A DNA stretch of 27,279 nucleotides from Pelargonium cotyledonis (Eukaryota > Streptophyta > Magnoliopsida > Geraniales > Geraniaceae), in the NCBI GenBank assembly GCA_036897625.1, contig JAYMTA010000533.1, positions 1 through 27,279 of the forward strand, given 5' to 3'. Position numbers and translations under genes: made by a program. Below are positions 10,747-21,500 of this stretch, in pieces. Every line of letters starts with the position of its first letter. The first letter of the stretch is position 1. The notes below the pieces were generated by a model. The model did not search any database. It had not been told where the DNA came from and saw nothing but the letters and a program-made list of their open reading frames with translations.

Positions 10747-13700
10747 TCAGCAATTGAGTCCACAATGCTTGGTATCAGGTCCTTTGGTTTTCATGACAAA
10801 TGGGTCAATCCTAACCCAAAGCAATGAGAAAATAGAAGCCAACAGTATTGACCATATCACCACAATGGTTGGTGTCCTGTTCTGTCTCCCCATCAGACCT
10901 TTCAGGAATGGATAGAGATGGACAATCACCCAGAAGGAGAAGAACAGCTTCCCGAACAACGGTCCCCACGAGTCATACCCGTTGTTTATGGCATCAGAAA
11001 CTCCCGCCACGACTCCCACAAGATTGATGATCAATATTGTTGTTGGAGGGATCAGCAGAGTTGTCCACTTGAATGTGTACAGCTCCCCGAAGTCCTCGTC
11101 GTCTGTGGCCTTGGATGTCACGGTAAAATTGGTCTCGATTCCTCCCAAGACCTTCAGAAGACCTTGCACAACCGCGAACAGATGAGCTGACACGCCTCCA
11201 ATGACCCAAAACTGCTCGTTTCGCCACCATTCCTCGATGCTCACTCCACTCCACCTCAGCTCAAGAATCCCCGTTGCGAAGATTGATATGAAGAGGGAAA
11301 TGAAGAACAGACTCGCGAATGTGCTTATCTAGATCATCATAACAAATCGAGAACATTATAGTCAGCATCACAAAAAAAAAACCCCCCGAGAAGCTAAAAC
11401 AAAATCTTGATGCATATCTTGCAAAGAGGGAAATAAAGAACAGACTCGCAAATGTATTATAGTCAGCATCAAAATCTTGAAACGAACAAGCATTATATTT
11501 TAGAAATCTTGTTACCGATGGCATGATGAACTTGTCTGTGAGCAAGCAAACGGCTGGGAGGATACAGTAGGCGAGAAGTGGGAGCGAGGTGAAGGGATAG
11601 ATAGTCGTGTTGATATAAGACAATCTCTGAAGCCACTTGAGCTTCCCTCCCTTGTAGCCATACCAGAGAGGACTGTGTCTACTGAAGAAGATCTCAACAG
11701 ACCCAAGTGCCCACCTCAGCACTTGGTTCAGCCTATCTGACAAGTTGATTGGTGCTGAACCCTTAAAGGCTGGTAGCTTTGGCATACAATATATAGACCT
11801 CCAACCGCGACAATGCATCTTGAAACCCGTCAAGATATCTTCTGTAATCGAACCATAGATCCAACCCAACTACACAAACAACAACCAAAAAACAAGTTTA
11901 GATTCTCATGTTTTGCTTGAATTGTCCATTTTCTTTGATCTTTGGTGTTTGTTATATACCTCAGTGCCCCATTCAGTTTTGTCTTCGTATCCGCAACTGA
12001 TGACATGAATGGCTTCTTTGAGCAGAGCTGCGGGGCTGGAGGAAGGAGGGACGCCGCCTTCTTCCATCAGAGTTGAAGTCACAAAAATGGCTGATTGCCC
12101 GAATTTCTTCTCGAAGTTCATTTGTGACATCAAAAGCTCCTTGTCATCTGCCATTCCTATTCAAGATTCAGCACAAGTTCTTGTCAAGTTGAAAAAACGA
12201 GTACTAGATAAGGAAGAAACTATCTATCTGATAAGATGAGGAAATGTCTTCACAAACCTGCTTCTAGGGAGGCTTCATCTATATGTGAACCATGCTTAGA
12301 ATACTTGAGCTTCTTGCGGCGTCCAAAACACGGGCAACAATCACAGCTAACCATCTTTGGGCGCTTAGGACCCATCGGGGGATCATACCCGTATAAGGCT
12401 TGTCTCCTGAAAACACAACCAGTACCCACATAAACTGGTCCCTGAAGTCCATCTAGACCTTTCATGTTAATCTGCATATATTGGGGAAAAAGCATCAATA
12501 CCAAAGATTGTGAGAATCAGAGATTGTTTTGTTTCGATGACTTACATCAAAGAAGACTGTGTTTCTGTTGGCATAACGATCGTTCCTATCAATACCATCA
12601 AACCTCTGAGGGAATTGAACATAGCAAACCCCTTTCCCAACTTGAGGATCCATCAAGAAACACATTGCTTCCCTCACGGCCTTGCTGTTGTTCACATAAT
12701 GGTCACAATCCAAGTTGAGCATGAAAGGAGCATTTGTAAGCACCGCAGAAACACGAACCTGAAGATTTTGAAAACGATCACAAGATGTCAGTACTGCAAG
12801 GGATGATATAACTGGCCAAAATGGTGAATTTTGATTCTAAAAACTTGTGATTACCAGGGCATTCATGGCACCAGCTTTCTTGTGGTGTTGGAAACCAGGC
12901 CTTTTTTCACGGGACACGTAAACTAGACGAGGAAGCTCATTTCCATCAGTATCGTGACCCCCGCTGTGGCCTAAAAAGACTTGAATCATGCCAGGGTGAT
13001 CCTTTGTATTGTTTCCTGGCCATGGTGTCCCATCTTGCATGATCCACCCTTCTGGGGGCACTTTTGTAGCCTTCGCAACGAGTGCATTTATACGAACCTT
13101 GAATTCTTCATATTCCCTCTGCCAAAAGACATAAATGTGAGACTTCAATTCAAAGCATTTCAAGTATAAATCTCGCAGTCAATCCATCATTTAAGATGTT
13201 CATATATACAAACCTTCATGGCTCGGCGCTCCTTGACAAATGTAGGTTGGACCTTGTCTTTGAGGTAATCAATCTTGAGACTGAAGTACATCTCAGGAGC
13301 TCGAGGCTCGATTTGAAATTTCTTGCAGAATGGAACCCATTTTCTTGCGAATTCAGCTGTCTCGGACAAGGACTCGAAGGTAAGCATAGAAGCTCCATCA
13401 TCAGAGACATAGCAAGAGACCTTGTCCACAGGGTAGTCCACTGCCAAGATTGATAAAATTGTGTTGGAAGTAACAAGTGGAGGTTCCTTCATCGGATCCA
13501 CTGTACTAACAAAGAAATCTACCGGGGACAGCATGTTAGGCTCGCCTTCCCGCTCAAACCTGCATAACAAATCCATGAGTAAACAACACAATATGAATCA
13601 TATACTAGCTAGTAACAATTATTGTGAAATCAGTATGTGCACCTCAGAGAAAGGCGATCTAGATAGGTCTCGCGATCAATGGGATACCATTTGGGGAATT

Positions 13701-15075
13701 GATCAAGAATCCAAGAAATGGCAAACCAGATTTCACATACAATAGATGTTAACCAAAGACCGATTGCATCTTGCACGGGATTCAGGATTCTATAGCGAAG
13801 GAAGAAGGCTAATATGACAAGACGAGCCACAATCACCATCCTGTAAGGATTGATCTTGCTAGATGCAATGGAAACTTTCCTCGAAAGTGGTTGCCTTGCC
13901 TCATCCATCCTGCACACCAGTAGTAATTAGCAGACAGCATTTGGTTCAATTCTATACCAAATCTAAAAACAAAAAGCCAATTTAGCTACAAGAGCTATGA
14001 AATGGTCTGAGTTACATACAAGGCCATGTCCGGATCATTAGCATCATCTTGCTCCGGCCCCAAGTTTCCTTGCTGAAGTTTCCAATCATCCATCCTCTCC
14101 TTCCATCCTATCTCCTTCCTTTCGTCCCATCTCTCGCTTCCTATCGTATGCGAAGATAAAGGCATTGTTGAACTTGGAAATGGTCAAAAGCAAATGAACA
14201 CTCAAGATCAAAAGATAGAGAAACAAGCCTAAAACCCCTACCAGGTTCAGATATTGGATATGGGTGAACTCGTTTGTGAAGCATCTGGTCTCCATGCCCG
14301 TGGGAGGATATGGGGAACTCCCCGCTCACCTACGAGAATAGTATTGGATCCATCAGGCTAGGAAAAGAGAAAATTATGTATGATAAGCATAATGTGTAAA
14401 TGTTATGGTTGATTGTGCTCACAGGGCTGGATCGGGCACCAGAAATGACTGGTGGGAATTGGGCAATGTGCTCATCATCATCAGGACCTCTTCCATAGCT
14501 CATCTTGCCATGGAGCATAGCCTCAGCAAGGTGCTTGTGCTTGTTCTCCTCATCCTCAATGTTGAATTCATGCTCAATGTCATCGACATCCTCTTCGTCC
14601 TCATCTCCCTCCACCCTCGGGCTCCCTAAAAACCAATCAATCAATCAATTAAGAGCTACAAGCCTACAGCAAAATGTCAAGAAACTGAGGAGATGAGTTG
14701 ATTTCTGCTTACCTTTGAGACGCTTGTATCGGGTCTTGCATTGGGGGCAAACTTGTGTCCCTTCTCGTCTTTCGTACTCGTAGCAAGGCCTGCACACCGG
14801 GAAGCCACACTCGTTGCACGCAACGAACAAGTCTCCATCCACAGTCAGGCCAATCTGATCCCCACATATCTCACACACCTGTCCATCCAAGTTCCTCAAT
14901 GGCTTGTGCTGCAAGAAAAAAACAAAACATGTATCAGCAACTCAAAAACATGCCTAGCAAGAATTGGTATTGACGGGTTTGTTATGAATTATGCAATACT
15001 TCTTCATGTCCATGAATGACGACAAGCTCATTGCGGTTGTGAGAACCAGCAACAAGCCCAGCACTGGCCTCCATG
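10747..15075 (-). CDS. CESA7: cellulose synthase A catalytic subunit 7 (IRX3 type)
   Basis: Minus-strand exons: 15075-15001, 14908-14713, 14625-14423, 14329-14242, 14140-14020, 13909-13643, 13559-13214, 13118-12855, 12758-12546, 12471-12258, 12156-11960, 11869-11516 and 11328-10747; about 1039 aa, near the family size. CESA7 polymerises UDP-glucose into beta-1,4-glucan at the plasma membrane as part of the secondary-wall complex with CESA4 and CESA8. The N-terminus [19 protein letters not shown] and RING-type zinc finger (C37, C40 onward) fit CESA7, as does the end [14 protein letters not shown]. Two helices lie near 250-299. Catalytic marks are DDG 370-372, DCD 537-539, TED 737-739 and QVLRW 777-781, and further helices follow. 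Exons 2-13 join cleanly by GT-AG. Exon 1 does not: the only nearby donor leaves one extra A (see findings). Confidence 0.95.
11424..11480 (-). repeat. partial duplicate of exon 13 inside CESA7 intron 12
   Basis: Positions 11424-11455 match 11291-11322 (within exon 13) at 30 of 32 bases and encode the same [11 protein letters not shown] membrane segment. The bases after it, ATTATAGTCAGCATC (11456-11470) and AAAATCTTGA (11471-11480), also occur in the intron at 11355-11369 and 11401-11410. This is a local tandem duplication of the exon 13/intron 12 border with later small deletions or insertions. The copy has no AG acceptor in front of it, so it should not be spliced in. Confidence 0.8.
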
Positions 15076-15357
15076 GCTTAATTAGGTGCAATGAAAATGG
15101 TGGATTGAGAATATAAGGAGAGGAGAGGTGGTGTTATAGGAGTGTGTGTGAAGTGAAGGTAGGAGATGACAGAAATGCTATCTCTCTCTCTCTCTCTCTC
15201 GCAGTCACACACACCCCCTAATGTGTCAACATGTTTGTTGCCGAGTCTCCAATCTCCATTGCCTTCAACTTAAGCTTCCTCTTTTTTTCTATTCTTATTT
15301 TTTCAACTACCATGCCTTCCCTCTTTGCAACCACCACTTAAACCACATTTATATATA
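15076..15357 (-). promoter_or_regulatory. CESA7 leader, (GA)10 tract and TATA box
   Basis: On the minus strand a TATATATAA box lies at 15357-15349, about 275 nt above the ATG. Between them is a (GA)10 run (15200-15181), in the same relative place as the CT tract of the QWRF gene but of opposite strand sense. The start context around 15075 is GCCATGG, favourable for initiation. I looked for secondary-wall NAC or MYB sites by eye and would not claim any. Confidence 0.45.
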
Positions 15358-15549
15358 TTTTTCCTTTTCTTTACAATATTGTACAAAGTCAAATTTTGTG
15401 GACATTTATTTGTTTTGCTCTTGCTACTCACCATTTTGTTCAATTTTCTTACTACAAAATACACTTGTAATTTAAAAAATGAGGGAATTATGCTGTCAAA
15501 AAGTGACACATTAATTTTTGTTAAATACTCAATATAATACCCAAACTTT

Positions 15550-15764
15550 TTTCTTCGTTTTATACAATGGGGTTCTTGAGTGGGGCCGCACATTCACAGT
15601 TCACATCTTTAAACTGTTTTACCATACCCAGACTAATCTTCATTCACAATTTATTCACAGTTAAAGCATTCACATCTCCCCATAGGTGTATTGAACAGGG
15701 ATCGAACGCAAGCGATTTTTCTACTCAAGCAACTTGTGTCGCCAACTGCACCACTATGCTTGGG
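15550..15764 (-). mobile_element. tRNA-derived SINE with 15-bp target duplication
   Basis: The 215-bp body is flanked by identical copies of TAATACCCAAACTTT at 15535-15549 and 15765-15779. Read on the minus strand, its first part has an internal pol III promoter: an A-box-like TGGTGCAGTTGG (15753-15742) and a B-box-like CGTTCGATCCC (15708-15698), about 34 bases apart as in a tRNA. The far end is A-rich (AACGAAGAAAA) next to the other target copy. This fits a tRNA-related SINE, and the perfect duplication points to a fairly recent insertion. It lies about 475 bp upstream of the CESA7 start, in the same orientation. Confidence 0.8.
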
Positions 15765-15916
15765 TAATACCCAAACTTTAGTTTTACCCTATTGGTACCT
15801 AAATTTTAAGAGTTCACGAAATGACGAAATGTTATGTTCATCGATTAGTAAAAGTGATGGAAAAAAAAAACAAAATTGATCACGCTTTTTCTAACCTATT
15901 ATTTGTACAAATGAAA

Positions 15917-16222
15917 TAGGAATGACAAAATGACCCGAACCCGACAGGGACCCGGTCTCCCCACCCCAATCGGGGCGGGGCGGGCAGGGATTAATATTTT
16001 CGGGTCGGGTTCGGTGTAGGAGAAGCTATAACCTGCCTCCCGTAACCCGGTACAATAAAATATATAAATATATATATTAAATAAAATACCAAATTTGAGG
16101 CGGGTCATGGAATTCGGGGAATCCCCGTCCCCGAACGGGGCGGCGAAAGCTCAACCAGCAGCGGGGCGGGGCAGGTTCAGGGATTATAAAACCCGCCCTA
16201 ACCCACCCCCTCTTCATCCCTA
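15917..16222. mobile_element. hAT-type MITE with 8-bp target duplication
   Basis: The 306-bp element starts TAGGAATGA and ends TTCATCCCTA, imperfect inverted ends of the TAGGGATG type common in plant hAT MITEs. It is flanked by perfect 8-bp copies of AAATGAAA (15909-15916 and 16223-16230), the target size of hAT transposases. The interior is strikingly GC-rich (GGGGCGGGGCGGG runs on both sides of an AT core with a TATATA run) in a very AT-rich neighbourhood. It has no coding capacity. Confidence 0.75.
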
Positions 16223-16302
16223 AAATGAAATGATATATGGGTTAAATTTTAAATTTTAGGTACTATTTTAAGTAAAATTAAAGTTTGGATACTACATTGA
16301 GT

Positions 16303-17091
16303 TTTCTCGCAGCAAGTTTAAATTCTTTTGTGTATTAAAAACCAAAAACACTATCAAGCATTTGTTTAGTTGGTTCCCTAGTCCTTTTTAAAATAAATTG
16401 CCTTGACACCGACATTTTTTGAAATATGAATCATATTTGCGTTGAAGCTGAACATCAAATAATTATGAAATTTAATTACACATGTGATGATTGATTCCCA
16501 CAAGTCCTTTTCTATTTATCCCAGACGCAAAAGTAAGAACAACAAGGCCTTTTGCTTTCATCACTAACTGTTTCATCAAATAGAAATACAAAATTATGGA
16601 ACAATGCTTCACCTACACGAACTTAGAAACCAAGTCATGTCCCAATCTGTTAGGTAAACAAGTTGGAGACTCACCATCTGGAGAGTAGAGACAGAGCAAC
16701 CTCTCCAACCTACATATTTTATACTATAAACTAATACATTTAAATGATTACAAAAAACCTAAACCTGTGGAAGCTTTTGCAATTTTATTCATACTTACCT
16801 ATAAATTTGTTACGGTACAGCCATCCATCACATGGTCTTCTTCCATATCTTGTACTCTTTCAATACAGATACAGTGCATAAATGGCTGCAGTTTAGACTT
16901 GTGTACTCAGTTCGACAGTTCACTTCACTAGTCGTACCCTACTTCCACCGTTTCCTGCATGGATATTCACGTACGACTACGAATATTGAAAAAGATACTC
17001 TCGTACATGTATATCACACATGCTACACATAACTAAATGAAGACTTGCAGCAAGCCGTTTCTATCTTTTAAATACCTCTTGAATTAAGGTC
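16303..17091 (-). other. spacer and IF-3 3' UTR
   Basis: No gene is visible. The part next to 17091 should be the 3' UTR of the IF-3 gene on the minus strand. A minus-strand AATAAA at 16789-16784, about 300 nt past the stop, is a plausible poly(A) signal. The open frame at 16832-17032 on the plus strand has no family features. Confidence 0.4.
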
Positions 17092-18475
17092 TCAGACACC
17101 CATTGGTACTTGATTTACTTCAGTCTCGTCCGGTTCTGCTTCTGTATCGTCTGGTTTGGATTCTGTTTCATCTTCTGTGACATCTTCTGAGTCATCTTCT
17201 GGGTCATCTTCTGTGACATCTTCTAGGTCATCTTTTTTCTTTGCCTGATTGCTAGTTTTCAGTATAAAAGCTTTATTCGGAACCAAGATCATGCTCATGT
17301 TCCTATCCTTAAAGTTTTTGGCCTCCTCAGTTGCAAGCTGCAAAGACCAGAATCAAAAGAAGGGAGAGGATGTAAAATTAAAAGAGGTGGACTGTATTCA
17401 ACAAAAACGAACATTTTATGTATGCACATAATTACGTGCATATGTTGAGTCATAACCCAAACTCAAACTCCTATATCAGGTTGATCATGACACTATCATT
17501 GGGAAAAAAATTCATGCTATTAAAGTATGGAAACCAAAAATCTTGTCCATAAGTAACCTAAATAAAAGATCATTTGATTGGTTCCACTCAAATCTCAATG
17601 TAATTTTCTGAAATCCATACTACTAATCCAGTCAAAGTTAAGAAGCTTCACAATAAGCAATTAGAATTGCTAAATAAAGCCATAAAAAACTAATGCTAAA
17701 ATAAAACATAAAAATGGTACTATTCAAAGTTTAAAGTGCATTTGCTGTCTGCTGATTGGCTTGATCTCCGGGCAACATCAACATCACAGTTCATTTCAGT
17801 ATTATAGGGTTGATTATATATGGGGGATCAGATTTGCGTCTCATAACACTTATCGGAATGATGTTAGAGCTACACATGGGGTACCTTCCAACAACAACAA
17901 AAACACTAAAATCAACGGAAATTACTGTGTCAATCTAGTTTATTTCCAAACTGCCCTTATCAGACCTTCACTAGAACTTTGCCAAAATGAAAATTAATGT
18001 AGAAGTTGAATTTAATTACATTACTCCCTCCATCCCAAAATAATTGTACACTTTCTCATTTTTGTAGAAATTAAGGATCAGTTAGGTTAGAATAAGTACA
18101 TCCCCTCTTATAATAATTTAATAACAACTTATTTTATAACTTATATAGGGGATATTGCTAGTAATTCATGCAAACTAACTCCCTAAAAAAGAAAGAGGAA
18201 AATTATATTGAGAAAATATTAGGAAAAGTCAGACAATTATTTGGTGTGGAGGGAGTAATAGTTTTGACAAATTGGAGTGGGGCAGAAATGTTTTAAAGTT
18301 GAAGGCACAAAAATTGGATCAATTGTCATTTAAGATGATGAAAAAAGAAAGGAAAAAAAAATATCCGGTTAGAAAATGTCCAAACTCACCCACCAATTTA
18401 CTTTAATTTAAACAATCTGAATTCATATTCACGTTCCTCTCAGGAAAAAATACATGAAATAAAAGTCTCTCTCTC

Positions 18476-18521
<46 letters not shown>

Positions 18522-21500
18522 TATATATATATATATATTAAATCGTGTGTTTAGCAAAAGTTAAGTTTGTGTAATAATAAGTACCTCCCCAAGATCACTC
18601 TGGAAGCGTTTAATAAGCTCGATACCATTATTCTTGAATATATTTTGACGGCCTTTCAACTGTACTATTATCTTAACCTGCAGGAATTGACAAAATGTTC
18701 TTGAAACATATTTAGTATAATTGAAAGCATAACAACAAAGATTTAAGGTTAGCATATGATATAATCACAAGAAAACCAAGGCAACCTTGTGTCCTTCATT
18801 TAAAAACTTCCTAGCGGCTTTCAAACGCACAGCATAATCATGCATATCAATGTTGTAACTGAGAATGAAGTCAACGAAAAATAGAATCAGTTTCAGCTTT
18901 ATATACAATTCTTGTATTGACAAAATATTTATCTAAAAGGAATAAAAATAAAAGACTGAATTATATTCCCACAAGTTGATACTGGATCCCACACTAAATA
19001 ATAATCACCATTTAAATATGATGTGCCTAAATTGGTGGTTTTGTTAGTAATCTTCTACTCATTGATCTCCGCTCTTTTCTACTGAAGAACATTGTACCCA
19101 AAACACACTTTACAAGAAGCTGTACTGTCCCTTGCTCCACAGGGTCATCTTAGAGAATTCTGTATTTGTTTTCCATATCCTCATTTCTCCCATTGATATA
19201 AAATAATTTATCAACCCATTTCTTTTATTGTCTCACATAAAGCAATTAAAACATATAATGAGAATATCAGAGGCAGAGCCAGTAGCTACTATCCAATTCC
19301 TTTCTCAGGACATTTCATTCTAGATGTGATTGAGACCATATTAGGCAGCCTTGAGCCTACTATTCTGGAATCTGGATAAAATTTCCAAGTTTCTCTAATA
19401 CTCCTTCCCTAGTACATAAAATGAACTTTTCTCTTCCTCTCGCCATCGCCATAGGAGTAGCCAATCTTGTCAAGCCTAAAAAAAAATCTTAAGTAATTGC
19501 TATATCTTTCTTGTATTTTCAGGTGCAGACATGACTTGGGCTTTAGGAGGAAAAGCACTCTTTCAAAACCAATAATATTTATTTAGGAAAGGTGTCCAAC
19601 TAAAGATCCACAAAGTGTCTTTGCCTATAGTTTTGACATGTGAAATTTTATTTAGGACCCACAACTCAAAAGCATATAAGAATATAACATATTTCTGAAT
19701 GAAATGAAAAAAATCAGGTGAGATAAGAGGAAATAAACAGATGATAATATATAATTTACCCCATCTTGACTTCCTTCACACCCGTGCGACTAACTGCAAT
19801 TAAGAGCACAACTCATTAAGTATCTTTCTCACTTAATTGGCATTTTAACCATGAGACAGAGCAAGCAAACTATAAAGAAGAAATCATCACCACTCTTCTT
19901 CTGTTGGTCCCTTTTCTTCCTTTGTCCTTCATATCTATGTTTACTGAGAAATAAGTCAAATAAAGAATCAGTATAATTCAAGGTTACATAAATCATAAAG
20001 CAGACAGAAACACACCCAAAGAAAATGGAAAATAGACATTTGCTAGGGATCAGTACAAGTGTATTTATCCTTTAGGAAACATGAATTCGGACATGGACCG
20101 AGATTCGCCACTTTCAAACAACAGATATGATATGTCAAATTTTTAATCAAAAATAAATATTACATAAGATATAGATATATGTGATGTATTAAATGAGATT
20201 ATAGTTTCTAATATATTACATAATTAACTTCTTTCAAACCTTGCTATACAATGTTATTTATTAATTTTTATTTTTCAATAAAATAAATAACTAAATAAGA
20301 CACAAGTGCCCCATGTCCGAAACGGTATCCCCCACAAGACATTATATTTTTTAAGTACATCAAGTTTTTAAGTCCATCCTTGATAACTTCAAAATCCCCT
20401 CCAAGAGGGAAGACAAACGTTCCTCCCTTACATTTTCTTTCATTCTAACTTATACAGAGCCTATAAGATCTCCTACCATTACCTATAACCTATAAAATAC
20501 TATAGGGTTTCTTTGAGGTGGTACGCCATAGGTTTAGTTAATATTATAGTTTCATGTCACTGATACTTTGAGAGTTCATGTACTCAAAGTGTCTAAGATG
20601 AGTTTTACCCAAATAGAAAATCCATGTATTTGAGTTAAGGGATTATAGTTTTACACAAGATGACCAAACACATTGAGATAGACCATCACTTTGTAAGAGA
20701 AAAGTTGGTCGAAGGAGTCACCATTACATAACTCGTCAACTCTAACGATAAGCTAGCAGATGTTTTCACAAAGTCACTTTGAGATCCTCACATTGGGTAT
20801 ATATGTAACAAGATTGGTGTGTATTGTGTACGATATTTATGTTATCGCTTGAGGAGAAGTGTTAGAATCACATAAGATCTCTATAAATTAGTGATAGATT
20901 GCATTGAGTAACTTAATTTAAGGTGATTTGACTATTTTTTCTGAGTCAAAATCAAGGGTCATGTACGTCGTCGTATGGTCTTCTTGTCCGAGTGTTAGGG
21001 TTTATGATTAAGTCTAATTAGTCTTCTTTTCCCCAAATGTTAGGGATTTTGACTAAATCAAAATTATAGCTTCGAGTCTGAGGTGGTAGCAGTGATCCAC
21101 ATCCGGTCGGTGACAATGGGCTTACGCAGATAACTCACCGTTAAGCAGTACCCCAGATGTGTGTTTGAGGAACCACCTCCGGCGTGAGAATAAGTCTCCA
21201 CACAATCAGAAAATAATTGAATGACTGAGAATCGAATCTCCCACTATAGTTCTTGAGACGAAAAACATTCAAAGATTGATGAAGAACATTTGAGGGCGTT
21301 TTCAGGTTCTCGCGTATGTTTAGTAAGTAAAGTGACCGAACCTGATTATGTGGGCTTGAGTTTTCTATTATAAACTTCAAGCTTACCTGGCCTCCGGCGG
21401 GGTCCAAAAGGTCGACGGTTGGGCAATGGCGCGACGCCTATTGGATCTGCACACCAATAGGGCGGTCGACATTCTCATTCTGTCTCTTTGCCAGTTAACC

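Larger units (their letters stand above)
15527..16302. mobile_element. inverted-repeat element carrying nested insertions
   Basis: The arm starting ACTCAATATAATACC at 15527, once the SINE is removed (continuing at 15780-15811), is an imperfect inverted copy of 16247-16302, whose reverse complement starts ACTCAATGTAGTATCC. Agreement is roughly 80 percent over about 53 bases by eye. The interior includes a hAT MITE (15917-16222). I could not see a target duplication at the outer ends, so the superfamily is unknown. Confidence 0.5.

Noticed and set aside
10747-15075. Assignment as CESA4 or CESA8
   Set aside because: The N-terminus [19 protein letters not shown], the [20 protein letters not shown] segment and the [11 protein letters not shown] end match the CESA7 clade; CESA8 lacks this N-terminus.
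15690-15764. A functional tRNA gene on the minus strand
   Set aside because: The A and B boxes are there, but the acceptor stem and anticodon arm do not form a proper cloverleaf by eye, and 15-bp target repeats show it is part of a SINE.
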